Positions 1 to 7,051 of a stretch of 9,365 bases of DNA are shown here, one piece after another. A program made the position numbers and the translations under genes. Numbering within the stretch: the stretch's first letter is position 1; each line of letters starts with the position of its first letter. The DNA is taken from assembly GCA_009693225.1 (NCBI GenBank), contig SHXP01000074.1:1-9365 (forward strand), read 5' to 3'. Below the pieces are notes generated by a model. The model searched no databases. It was not told the origin of the DNA and saw only the letters and a program-made list of their open reading frames with translations. This DNA comes from Limnohabitans sp. (GTDB lineage Bacteria > Pseudomonadota > Gammaproteobacteria > Burkholderiales > Burkholderiaceae_C).

Positions 1-1
1 C

Positions 2-139
2 CAGATGGCAAGCATTACGGACGAGGAAATTAAGATGATCGAAAACAGATTGAATAACCGCCCCCGAAAACGATTAAGATTCAGAACGCCTGCAGAGGTG
101 TTTCATCAATCAATGTCCCGTGTTGCACTTCGTGCTTGA
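2..139 (+). CDS. IS30-family transposase, C-terminal fragment
   Basis: This reading frame is open from the window edge to a TGA at 137-139 and gives 45 residues. It contains LNNRPRKRLRF followed by TPAEVF, which is the highly recognisable C-terminal signature of IS30-family DDE transposases (family consensus close to LNxRPRKxLxxxTPxEvF), and it ends in VALRA. The catalytic DDE residues and the N-terminal helix-turn-helix lie upstream, outside the window. The fragment is cut only by the window edge and shows no internal stop or frameshift. In the cell the full protein would cut and join the ends of its own element. The last codons overlap the probable terminal inverted repeat, a compact arrangement seen in this family. 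Confidence 0.88.
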   Translation, partial: QMASITDEEIKMIENRLNNRPRKRLRFRTPAEVFHQSMSRVALRA

Positions 140-145
140 ATCCGC
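121..145 (+). repeat. Probable IS30 right terminal inverted repeat
   Basis: The 25 bases from 121 (TGTTGCACTTCG at its start, TTGAATCCGC at its end) overlap the transposase stop codon and resemble the ends of IS30-family elements as I recall them. The partner repeat is outside the window, so the repeat is inferred from resemblance and position, not seen as a pair. The exact limits are uncertain. Confidence 0.5.
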
Positions 146-151
146 TATTAA
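124..151 (+). promoter_or_regulatory. Possible hybrid promoter at the IS30/corC junction
   Basis: A TTGCAC box at 124-129, inside the probable IS end, is followed after 16 bases by TATTAA at 146-151, which lies at or just beyond the end of the element. Matches to the sigma-70 consensus are 3 of 6 and 4 of 6, so the sequence alone is weak support. The position is what makes it plausible: corC starts 12 bases after the -10-like box, and the insertion separates corC from whatever lay upstream. A transcript starting about 7 bases past the box would have a very short leader. Confidence 0.25.
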
Positions 152-162
152 ATTAAAACAGC

Positions 163-1020
163 GTGGACGCATTGAACAAACCCTTTAACCCCCCAAAAAA
201 TTTATATAACTGGATTCTACAGGGAATAGAAAAAATATTCCCGTCCGTGAAGTCACCTGAGCATCTGTTGGATATGATCAGTATAGCTGAGTTTAAAAAA
301 TTGATTGGAACTGAAAGCCGGATCATGCTTGAGGGCGTGATGAAAATCAGTCAAATGCATGTCTCAGAAATCATGATTCCAGCACCGAAAATGGATTTGC
401 TCGACATTGGCATGAACATCGAAGAAATGATGGACATGATCATTGATATCGGTCATTCGAGATATCCTGTTTATGAAAATGACAAAGAAAATATCATCGG
501 TGTGCTGATGACCAAAGACTTGTTGAAATGGCACAGAGCACCTGAAATAAATTTGAAAGTTTTATTAAGAACAGCTATTTTTGTACCGGAAACCAAAAAT
601 CTGACAGATCTTTTGCGCGACTTTAAGAAAAACAGAAACCATATGGCCATGGTTGTCGACGAATTCGGTCGGATTTCCGGTCTGGTTACTTTCGAGGATT
701 TGCTCGAGGAAATAGTCGGTGAAATCGAGGATGAATTTGATACTGAAACGGACGACGGTGCAATCTACAGTCTGGTCGACAAATCATTCCGGGTAGCGGG
801 TCATACTGAGGTTGAAAAAATCAACGAATTTTTCAATGTTCAATTAAACACAGATGACCAGGAAGAGCAATTTGAAACCATAGGCGGCTTGATCGCGCAT
901 TTAATAGGTCGTGTACCGGGAAAAGGTGAACATTACGACATACAAGGTTTGCGTTTTGAAGTTATGCATTCAAAAAGCGGCGTGGTGAAGTGGTATCGTG
1001 TCAAACGAATAGGCAATTGA
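163..1020 (+). CDS. corC: CorC/HlyC-family CBS-domain protein
   Basis: This 285-residue protein matches the CorC (YbeX) family in length and layout. Two CBS domains span roughly residues 66-122 and 132-190; the second holds the family signature MVVDEFG, then SGLVTFEDLLEEIVGEIEDE. A C-terminal CorC_HlyC domain follows at about 205-282, including ETIGGLIAHLIGRVPGKGE. CBS domains bind adenine nucleotides. CorC has been linked to magnesium and cobalt efflux with CorA and to ribosome-related functions, so the true role is unsettled. I see no membrane segment. The start is GTG at 163, the first start after an in-frame TAA at 154-156, and it gives a normal N-terminus; no clear Shine-Dalgarno precedes it. 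It is the first gene of the operon and is followed by lnt, its usual partner. The IS30 end is within 20 bases of the start codon, yet no conserved region is lost. The start of the gene is AT-rich (19 of 60 bases are G or C in 181-240). Confidence 0.9.
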   Translation: MDALNKPFNPPKNLYNWILQGIEKIFPSVKSPEHLLDMISIAEFKKLIGTESRIMLEGVMKISQMHVSEIMIPAPKMDLLDIGMNIEEMMDMIIDIGHSRYPVYENDKENIIGVLMTKDLLKWHRAPEINLKVLLRTAIFVPETKNLTDLLRDFKKNRNHMAMVVDEFGRISGLVTFEDLLEEIVGEIEDEFDTETDDGAIYSLVDKSFRVAGHTEVEKINEFFNVQLNTDDQEEQFETIGGLIAHLIGRVPGKGEHYDIQGLRFEVMHSKSGVVKWYRVKRIGN

Positions 1021-2552
1021 AAAATCTTAAATCATGGCCGACCAAAGAATGGCTGATGGTCATTGCCGGCGCTGTATGCATGGCTTGTGTCGGTCTCAAT
1101 CTATGGCAAGCTTATGCCAATAGCATTCTGCAACTAACCGGTTTAACTTTATTTGCCATTACGCTTCAAAAAAAACCAGCAAAAGCACTATCCTTGTCTT
1201 TTTTGTTTGTAACCACCTGGCTGGCGGTCTCAGTTTGGTGGTTGTATATCGCTTTACATGATGTTGGTGGCATGCCGGCTGTCATTGCAGTGACTGCCAT
1301 TTTTGTACTGTGTGGTGGTCTGGGGCTTTACTATGTAATTGCTTTGCAAGTCTTTGTGTATGCACAACACGCTGTGAATCCTGTATTCAAGCATCTATTG
1401 TTTGCATCCTGCTGGACAGTTGCAGAACTAGCCCGCGCCCAATGGTTCACCGGCTTTCCTTGGAGTGCCATCGGGTATTCACATGTGAACAGCACTTTGT
1501 CTTACGCGGCGCCGTGGCTTGGTGTGTACGGCATTGGATTCATTGCTGCTTGTACCGCTTCATGGCTCGCAAAGCAGTTGCTGGTGAAAGAAAAAAACAA
1601 TTCAGATCAATTAAAAATTGTCATAGTCTTGCTGATTTTTTGTGTACCCGCATACAGACAGGAGGACACACAAGGGCCGGTGCTGAGTGTGAATTTGTTG
1701 CAAGCGAATATCAGTCAGACAGAAAAATACAACACAGGCAGGCAGCAGGCACTGGATTGGTACGCTGAAAAAACACAAGAAAGTAAGGCGGATTTGACCG
1801 TATTGCCTGAAATAGCGATACCTTATTTCAAAGAGGAATTGCCTCAAGGCTATTGGGGGAAATTAACGCATACATTCAGAGAACAAGAGCAAATTGCAGT
1901 TATCGGCATACCTACCTTAGACAAAGACAAAGGCTATGGAAACTCGGCGATAGGGTTAGGGTTTGGCGAAGAAAAACAATACGACAAATACCATCTGGTC
2001 CCGTTTGGGGAATTCACACCTGAAATTTTAAAGTGGTTCAGCAGGTTGATGGTCAATAACCTGGGTGACTTCAACCGGGGCTCGATCAATCAGACGCCGT
2101 TTATCTGGCAAGCGCATAAACTGAGTATGACCATTTGTTATGAAGATTTATTTGGTGAAGACCTTGCCGTCAGGTTTGTGAAAACAGACCAAGTACCAAC
2201 GCTATTTATCAACATCAGCAATATTGCTTGGTTCGGTGACACCATGGTGGTGAACCAGCATCTGGATATCGCAAGAATGCGTAGCCTGGAGTTTGAGCGT
2301 CCGACAGTCAGAGCAACCAACTCGGGCGGTACTGCAATCATTTCAGCCCAAGCCAAAGTGGTAAACCGTCTTCCTGAGTTCATCAGGGGAAATTTGCAAG
2401 GTGAAGTCATTAGCAAAGACCGCCCGATCACCGCTTTTGCTTATTGGGCAGGTCATTGGGGTTTGCTACCGGTCTGGATGACCTGCCTGTTAGTGATGGG
2501 CCTGGCCATCATTTACCGCATCAGATCAGATAAACACAAAAGCACTCTGTAA
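990..2552 (+). CDS. lnt: Apolipoprotein N-acyltransferase
   Basis: Lnt is an inner-membrane enzyme that transfers the third acyl chain from a phospholipid to the N-terminal cysteine of lipoproteins, the last step of lipoprotein maturation. The N-terminal 220 residues are hydrophobic with several membrane segments and include TGFPWSAIGYSH, typical of the family. A nitrilase-like domain follows, with all three catalytic residues visible: Glu274 in LPEIAIP, Lys333 in YDKYHLVPFGEF and Cys383 in ICYEDLFGE. NISNIAWFGD and RATNSGGTAI also fit. A last membrane segment lies at about 490-508. Length is 520 residues from GTG 990, which overlaps corC by 31 bases. TTG 1017 would give 511 residues and a 4-base overlap with the corC stop and is equally credible; ATG 1056 would cut into the first membrane segment and is less likely. 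None has a good Shine-Dalgarno. The FAPF-type motif usual in the first membrane segment is not recognisable here. Confidence 0.92.
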   Translation: MVSCQTNRQLKNLKSWPTKEWLMVIAGAVCMACVGLNLWQAYANSILQLTGLTLFAITLQKKPAKALSLSFLFVTTWLAVSVWWLYIALHDVGGMPAVIAVTAIFVLCGGLGLYYVIALQVFVYAQHAVNPVFKHLLFASCWTVAELARAQWFTGFPWSAIGYSHVNSTLSYAAPWLGVYGIGFIAACTASWLAKQLLVKEKNNSDQLKIVIVLLIFCVPAYRQEDTQGPVLSVNLLQANISQTEKYNTGRQQALDWYAEKTQESKADLTVLPEIAIPYFKEELPQGYWGKLTHTFREQEQIAVIGIPTLDKDKGYGNSAIGLGFGEEKQYDKYHLVPFGEFTPEILKWFSRLMVNNLGDFNRGSINQTPFIWQAHKLSMTICYEDLFGEDLAVRFVKTDQVPTLFINISNIAWFGDTMVVNQHLDIARMRSLEFERPTVRATNSGGTAIISAQAKVVNRLPEFIRGNLQGEVISKDRPITAFAYWAGHWGLLPVWMTCLLVMGLAIIYRIRSDKHKSTL

Positions 2553-2561
2553 AATGAATTT

Positions 2562-3473
2562 ATGCTGACATTCCAACAAATCATTCTGCAATTACAGGCC
2601 TATTGGGATGCACAACATTGTGCATTGCTGCAACCTTATGACATGGAGGTCGGCGCTGGGACTTCTCATACCGCGACATTTTTGCGTGCTATCGGGCCTG
2701 AGCCATGGAAAGCAGCCTATGTTCAGCCATCACGTCGCCCTAAGGACGGGCGTTACGGGGAGAACCCGAACAGATTGCAACACTATTACCAGTATCAAGT
2801 GGTGCTCAAACCGGCTCCGCCTGATATTCTGGATTTGTACCTTGGCTCATTGAAAGCCTTGGGCTTTAACCTGAAAAACAATGACATCCGCTTTGTCGAA
2901 GACGATTGGGAAAATCCTACCTTAGGCGCCTGGGGTCTGGGCTGGGAAGTCTGGCTCAATGGAATGGAGGTGACGCAATTCACATACTTCCAACAGGTGG
3001 GCGGCATCGATTGCAAACCGATTACCGGTGAAATCACCTACGGTCTTGAAAGGTTGGCCATGTATCTGCAAGGTGTAGACAACGTGTATGACCTGAAGTG
3101 GACCCATGATCTTACTTACGGTGATGTCTATTTGCAAAATGAAAAAGAGCAATCAGCCTACAACTTCGAGCACAGTGACGCTGAGTTCCTTTTCAGTGCA
3201 TTCAATGCACATGAAAAACAGGCCAAATATCTGATGACACAGGAATTGGCCTTACCGGCCTACGAACAAGTACTCAAAGCAGCGCATGCATTTAATTTAT
3301 TGGATGCGCGTGGCGCCATCAGTGTCACTGAACGGGCTGCATACATCGGCAGGATCAGAAATCTGGCCAGAAGTGTGGCTCAAAGTTACCTTGAAAGCAG
3401 AAAACGACTTGGGTTTCCGATGGCACCCCAGGATTGGGTTGATGATTACATGGCCAGGGTAGCCACAGCATGA
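2562..3473 (+). CDS. glyQ: Glycyl-tRNA synthetase alpha subunit
   Basis: GlyQ is the catalytic alpha subunit of the bacterial alpha2beta2 glycyl-tRNA synthetase, which charges tRNA-Gly with glycine using ATP in the cytoplasm. The 303-residue length equals the usual size. Conservation is near complete over the class II active-site core: DMEVGAGTSH, AAYVQPSRRPKDGRYGENPN, DIRFVEDDWENPTLGAWG, WEVWLNGMEVTQFTYFQQV and GEITYGLERLAMYLQGV. The C-terminal helices include LLDARGAISVTERAAYIGRI. The start is ATG 2562, nine bases after the lnt stop; an earlier ATG at 2554 meets a stop after four codons. No clear Shine-Dalgarno is visible, so translation may depend on the passage of ribosomes from lnt. It overlaps glyS by four bases, as expected for subunits made in equal amounts. 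No T-box or other leader is visible. Confidence 0.98.
   Translation: MLTFQQIILQLQAYWDAQHCALLQPYDMEVGAGTSHTATFLRAIGPEPWKAAYVQPSRRPKDGRYGENPNRLQHYYQYQVVLKPAPPDILDLYLGSLKALGFNLKNNDIRFVEDDWENPTLGAWGLGWEVWLNGMEVTQFTYFQQVGGIDCKPITGEITYGLERLAMYLQGVDNVYDLKWTHDLTYGDVYLQNEKEQSAYNFEHSDAEFLFSAFNAHEKQAKYLMTQELALPAYEQVLKAAHAFNLLDARGAISVTERAAYIGRIRNLARSVAQSYLESRKRLGFPMAPQDWVDDYMARVATA
3456..3459 (+). promoter_or_regulatory. Ribosome binding site of glyS
   Basis: AGGG lies 10 bases upstream of the glyS ATG at 3470, inside the end of glyQ. It is one of the better Shine-Dalgarno-like sites in this operon and supports the ATG within the ATGA overlap as the start of glyS. Confidence 0.5.
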
Positions 3474-5701
3474 ATAAAGAAAATCTGCTGGTTGAACTGC
3501 TGGTCGAAGAGTTGCCGCCTAAAGCACTCAAACAACTTGGTGATGCATTTGCTCAGGCTGTCTTGCTGGGTTTAGCAGATCAAAACCTGGTTGAAAAAGA
3601 AAATGCCATCAGTCAGGAAGAAGCCTGCAAGGCGTTTGCTTCACCGCGCCGACTGGCCGTGTGGATAAACCAAGTGAAATCGCAAGCTGAGGACAAACAG
3701 GTGCAGCAAAAACTCATGCCTGTCAGTGTAGGCCTGGATGCGCAAGGTAATGCCACGCCTGCACTGGTAAAGAAATTACAAGCGCTCGGTGTGGTTTGTG
3801 ACAATCCAAACGATGTCCTCGACAAAATACATCGCGCAGAAGACGGTAAAGCCGAAGCCTTGTTCTACAAAAGCTCGGTGAGAGGAGTCAGTTTGCAAGA
3901 GGGACTGCAAAAAACTTTGCAAGACGCCTTGCTCAAATTGCCTATACCCAAAGTGATGCAGTACCAATTGCAAAAAGACTGTGACATGCCGGGCTGGAGC
4001 ACCGTGAGTTTTGTCAGGCCCGCGCATGGATTGATTGCGATGCATGCAGATCAGGTGATCAATGTGTCGGTCCTTGGTTTGAAGGCGGGAAACTCAACCT
4101 ATGGACACCGGTTTGAAGCAGAAAGAACACCTGTGTTAATCAGCCACGCTGACCGGTATGCAGACACAATGGCCAAAGACGGTGCAGTCATCGCAGGTTT
4201 TGAAGACAGAGGCCGCATCATGGTTCGGGCTCTGCGCGCTGAAGCAAAAAATCTCGCTTGCAGACTGGAAGTGGAAACACCTGGTCAGACTGACGAAGAA
4301 GCAGAGCAAGCTTTGCTGCAGAACTCCTTGGTGCAGGAAGTGTGTGCGCTGGTCGAAAGACCTACCATCATGGTTTGTCGCTTTGAAGAAGTATTTTTGC
4401 AAGTGCCGCAGGAATGCCTCATACTCACCATGAAAGCGAATCAAAAATATTTTCCATTACTCACAGCAGCAGGGCAGCTAAGCAATAGTTTTTTAATCGT
4501 CAGCAACATCAACCCGCAAGACGCCAGCGCCGTGATAGGCGGAAATGAACGCGTGGTGCGGCCGCGTTTGTCAGACGCCAAATTTTTCTTTGACCAGGAC
4601 CGCAAAAAAACGTTGGAGTCACGGGTGGCCGGATTCGACAAAGTGGTCTATCACAACCAGTTGGGAACCCAGGGTGAACGCATGCAAAGAGTGTGTGCGA
4701 TCGCCCGGTCCATTATTCAGACATTGTCCAAATCCGGCGCACAGCCATGGAAAAACGAAGAGCAAAGCCTTCTGGATGCAACGCTACGTGCCGCTCGTCT
4801 GGCAAAAACAGACTTGCTGACAGATATGGTCGGTGAGTTCCCCGAGCTGCAAGGCATCATGGGCAGTTATTACGCACAGCATGACGGTGAAGATGCACGC
4901 GTGGCAGAAGCCATCGCCGACCACTACAAGCCCAGATTTGCCGGAGACGAATTACCCCGCAACGATGTCGGGTGTGTTGTCGCCATGGCTGACAAACTTG
5001 AAACCCTGGTCGGTATGTTTGGCATCGGAAATCTGCCAACCGGCGACAAAGACCCGTTTGCCCTCAGACGGCATGCTCTGGGTGTGACGCGCATTTTGGT
5101 GGAAAAAAAATTGAAAATCAGTATCAGCCGTTTGCTTGATTTGTCTTTGGCTGTGTTTGCACCCAAGTCCGTTGCTGCTTTTGATAAATCGCGCCTGCAA
5201 GCGTTCTTTCAGGAACGCCTCATCAGTTTTCTTGAGGCTGAAACTTACCCTGTCAACCATATCATGGCTGTGCTCGGGGCGGACAATTTGCGAGACTGGA
5301 GTCAGATCAGGGAGCGTATGGACGCGGTTGCACATTTTTCCAGATTATCACAAAGCCAGGCGCTGGCAGCGGCCAACAAGCGCATATCGAATATTTTGAA
5401 AAAGTCGCAGGAGACGTTACGCACTGATGTTGATCAGGGCTTGTTCATTGAGTCGGCTGAAAAAAACCTGTATGGACAATTGCTAAGTACTTCTGAAATT
5501 GCCCAGGATTTATATGAGGCTTCAGATTACACCGGTAGCTTGCAAGCACTGGCAGGATTGCGGGATGCCGTAGACGCCTTTTTCAATGATGTCATGGTCA
5601 ACGCCGAAGATGCAGCCCTGCGACAAAACCGCCTGGGCTTGTTAAAGCTCTTGCACTCGCAGATGAACCGGGTGGCAGATCTGTCACGATTGGCCCAATG
5701 A
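3470..5701 (+). CDS. glyS: Glycyl-tRNA synthetase beta subunit
   Basis: GlyS is the beta subunit of glycyl-tRNA synthetase; it recognises tRNA-Gly and is needed with GlyQ for aminoacylation. The protein has 743 residues, longer than the 689 of Escherichia coli. Extra residues are visible after the N-terminal VEELPPKAL motif (about 30-55) and before FVRPAHG (about 163-180), which I believe is common in betaproteobacteria. Other landmarks in order are SPRRLAVW (58-65), GNSTYGHRF, MKANQKYFP (321-329), GGNERVVRPRLSDAKFFF (357-374), the HD-like region with MGSYYAQHDGED and DHYKPRFAGDELP (464-496), and GDKDPFALRRHALGV (525-539). The C-terminal anticodon-binding domain includes ANKRISNILKK and AFFNDVMVNAED. 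The start is the ATG of an ATGA overlap with glyQ at 3470-3473, so the two subunits are probably translationally coupled. gmhB starts seven bases after the stop. No frameshift or missing region is seen. Confidence 0.97.
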   Translation: MNKENLLVELLVEELPPKALKQLGDAFAQAVLLGLADQNLVEKENAISQEEACKAFASPRRLAVWINQVKSQAEDKQVQQKLMPVSVGLDAQGNATPALVKKLQALGVVCDNPNDVLDKIHRAEDGKAEALFYKSSVRGVSLQEGLQKTLQDALLKLPIPKVMQYQLQKDCDMPGWSTVSFVRPAHGLIAMHADQVINVSVLGLKAGNSTYGHRFEAERTPVLISHADRYADTMAKDGAVIAGFEDRGRIMVRALRAEAKNLACRLEVETPGQTDEEAEQALLQNSLVQEVCALVERPTIMVCRFEEVFLQVPQECLILTMKANQKYFPLLTAAGQLSNSFLIVSNINPQDASAVIGGNERVVRPRLSDAKFFFDQDRKKTLESRVAGFDKVVYHNQLGTQGERMQRVCAIARSIIQTLSKSGAQPWKNEEQSLLDATLRAARLAKTDLLTDMVGEFPELQGIMGSYYAQHDGEDARVAEAIADHYKPRFAGDELPRNDVGCVVAMADKLETLVGMFGIGNLPTGDKDPFALRRHALGVTRILVEKKLKISISRLLDLSLAVFAPKSVAAFDKSRLQAFFQERLISFLEAETYPVNHIMAVLGADNLRDWSQIRERMDAVAHFSRLSQSQALAAANKRISNILKKSQETLRTDVDQGLFIESAEKNLYGQLLSTSEIAQDLYEASDYTGSLQALAGLRDAVDAFFNDVMVNAEDAALRQNRLGLLKLLHSQMNRVADLSRLAQ

Positions 5702-5708
5702 GTCAAGT

Positions 5709-6299
5709 ATGAACCACAAGATCATCATTCTTGACAGAGATGGAACCATCAACCGTGACAGCGACGACTACATCAAGTCACCCGAAGAATGGCAACCCTT
5801 GCCCGGGGCACTGGAAGCCATTGCACGATTGAGCCAGGCCGGCTGGCACCTAGTGATCGCCACCAACCAGTCAGGACTGGGCCGGGGTCTGTTAGATGTG
5901 GCAACTTTGAACCAGATGCATGACAAGATGAACAAGATGCTGGCAGCTGTAGGCGGGCGAATTGACGCCATTTTTTACTGCCCGCATGTGCCGCAGGACC
6001 AATGCAGTTGCAGAAAACCATTGTCTGGTTTGTTTAAACAAATCGGCGATCGCTTCAGCGCGCAACTCGATCAGGTGAATGCAGTCGGAGACACTTTGCG
6101 CGATGCGCAGGCGGCTGTGGCTGTGGGTTGCCGTACCCATCTGGTATGCACCGGCAAAAGCCAGGGCTGGAAAGGGCCTGGTTTACCGGAAGGTTTTCCA
6201 CCGAACACCTTGGTGCACGAGGACCTGAGCGCATTTACCGACTGGATGCTGAGCCGGCAAATCCATGCCGAGCCGACCCACATCACCGCGAGCGATTGA
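5709..6299 (+). CDS. gmhB: D-glycero-beta-D-manno-heptose-1,7-bisphosphate 7-phosphatase
   Basis: GmhB is a cytoplasmic HAD-superfamily phosphatase that removes the 7-phosphate from heptose 1,7-bisphosphate on the way to ADP-heptose, the precursor of the LPS inner core. The 196-residue protein has the expected motifs: nucleophile Asp9 and acid/base Asp11 in LDRDGTIN, Thr52 and Asn53 in ATNQSG, Arg102-Lys103 in CRKP, and Asp128 and Asp132 in GDTLRDAQAA. Zinc ligands Cys91, His93, Cys99 and Cys101 are all present in a shortened loop (CPHVPQDQCSCRKP). The same fold occurs in the N-terminal domain of HisB, but this protein stands alone and sits between glyS and an acyltransferase, its usual place in betaproteobacteria, so GmhB is the better name. 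The start is ATG 5709, seven bases after the glyS stop. Its TGA overlaps the start of the next gene. Confidence 0.92.
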   Translation: MNHKIIILDRDGTINRDSDDYIKSPEEWQPLPGALEAIARLSQAGWHLVIATNQSGLGRGLLDVATLNQMHDKMNKMLAAVGGRIDAIFYCPHVPQDQCSCRKPLSGLFKQIGDRFSAQLDQVNAVGDTLRDAQAAVAVGCRTHLVCTGKSQGWKGPGLPEGFPPNTLVHEDLSAFTDWMLSRQIHAEPTHITASD

Positions 6300-7051
6300 T
6301 GGCACTGCTTCGTTCATTGCTTCATATGCTGTGGATGCTGTTGACGGTCATACCGGTCGCCCTTGTTTTGCTTGCAGCTGCCGGTTTACGTTTCAGCGGC
6401 CCGCGGCTTTACCGTATTGCTGTTTTCTGGCTCGGATTGGCTATCAGCGCAGCCAGATACCTGCTGGGTATTCATTACAAGGTGCAAGGACGAGAACATT
6501 TGCCTGTAACCGGTCAATCGGTGGTTTTACTGGTCAAGCACCAATCCACGTATGAAACATTTTTGATGCCGGTGATCATGCCAAGTGACCTGGCTTATGT
6601 GTTCAAACGCGAGTTGCTGTATGTGCCATTTTTCGGTTGGGCCATCGCTCGTCTGGACATGGTGCATATCGACCGCCAGTTGAAGTCACAGGCTTTCAAT
6701 AGAGTGGTGCAGCATGGAAGAGAACTGCTGGCGCGCGGCATCTGGGTCATCATGTTCCCAGAAGGCACACGCATCTCGCGCGGACAGGCGGGTAAGTACA
6801 AATCCGGTGGTGCCCGGCTGGCCATAGAAACCGGTGTGCCGGTCATACCGGTGGCTGTGAACTCTGGGGTTTGCTGGCCACGCAAGGCCTTTATTAAATA
6901 CCCTGGAACAGTCACGGTTTCCATCGGTCCCATGATCCACAGTCAAGGACGTCAGGCGGATGAACTGATGCTCGAAGTTGAGCAGTGGATAGAGGCAGAA
7001 ATGCACAGGCTGGACCCGCCGGCATATGGCTTGGACATCAGCAGGCCATGA
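6299..7051 (+). CDS. plsC: PlsC-type 1-acyl-sn-glycerol-3-phosphate acyltransferase
   Basis: This 250-residue protein belongs to the lysophospholipid acyltransferase (LPLAT/PlsC) family, which acylates lysophosphatidic acid to phosphatidic acid at the inner membrane. It begins with a strong hydrophobic segment (about residues 8-30) and a second one at about 41-57. Block I is KHQSTYE with His81; the usual HX4D here reads HX4E (Glu86). Block III is FPEGTR (153-158), and GVPVIPVAV (179-187) is block IV. KRELLYVPFFGW (103-114) also fits. The E form of block I occurs, as I recall, in a betaproteobacterial branch of the family, so I treat it as a variant and not as loss of function; the true acyl acceptor is less certain for that reason. 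The start is ATG 6299, which shares bases with the gmhB stop (TGATG). The frame is open further upstream to about 6128, but that part lies inside gmhB and lacks family features. Confidence 0.87.
   Translation: MALLRSLLHMLWMLLTVIPVALVLLAAAGLRFSGPRLYRIAVFWLGLAISAARYLLGIHYKVQGREHLPVTGQSVVLLVKHQSTYETFLMPVIMPSDLAYVFKRELLYVPFFGWAIARLDMVHIDRQLKSQAFNRVVQHGRELLARGIWVIMFPEGTRISRGQAGKYKSGGARLAIETGVPVIPVAVNSGVCWPRKAFIKYPGTVTVSIGPMIHSQGRQADELMLEVEQWIEAEMHRLDPPAYGLDISRP

Larger units (their letters stand above)
1..145 (+). mobile_element. Right end of an IS30-family insertion sequence (truncated by window edge)
   Basis: The window opens inside an insertion sequence. Its visible part is the C-terminal end of an IS30-type transposase followed by a probable terminal inverted repeat near 121-145. 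The left end, most of the transposase and the other inverted repeat lie outside the window, so I cannot tell whether the element is complete, and I cannot check for a target-site duplication. The boundary at 145 is estimated from recalled IS30-family ends and could be off by several bases. The element lies immediately upstream of corC, where many Burkholderiales have ybeY instead. Confidence 0.75.

Noticed and set aside
1310..1768. 152-codon open frame on the plus strand inside lnt
   Set aside because: It is out of frame within a gene with a complete catalytic triad; its cysteine-rich translation looks like a by-product of the lnt codons.
2554..2568. ATG at 2554 as an alternative start just after lnt
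   Set aside because: The frame meets a TGA after four codons; it could at most be a tiny leader, and nothing supports that.
4952..5335. 127-codon open frame on the minus strand
   Set aside because: It is antisense to the most conserved part of glyS and shows no domain or ribosome binding site.
6128..6298. Upstream extension of plsC by 57 codons
   Set aside because: It lies wholly inside gmhB in another frame and lacks acyltransferase features; ATG 6299 directly precedes a normal N-terminal membrane segment.
5709..6299. HisB-type histidinol phosphatase as the identity of gmhB
   Set aside because: The protein is a single HAD domain without the dehydratase domain, and its neighbours are envelope genes and glyQS with no histidine gene in view.
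6831..6856. Repeated CCGGT units that could form a hairpin
   Set aside because: They lie in the codons for the conserved GVPVIPVAV block of the acyltransferase and are explained by coding.
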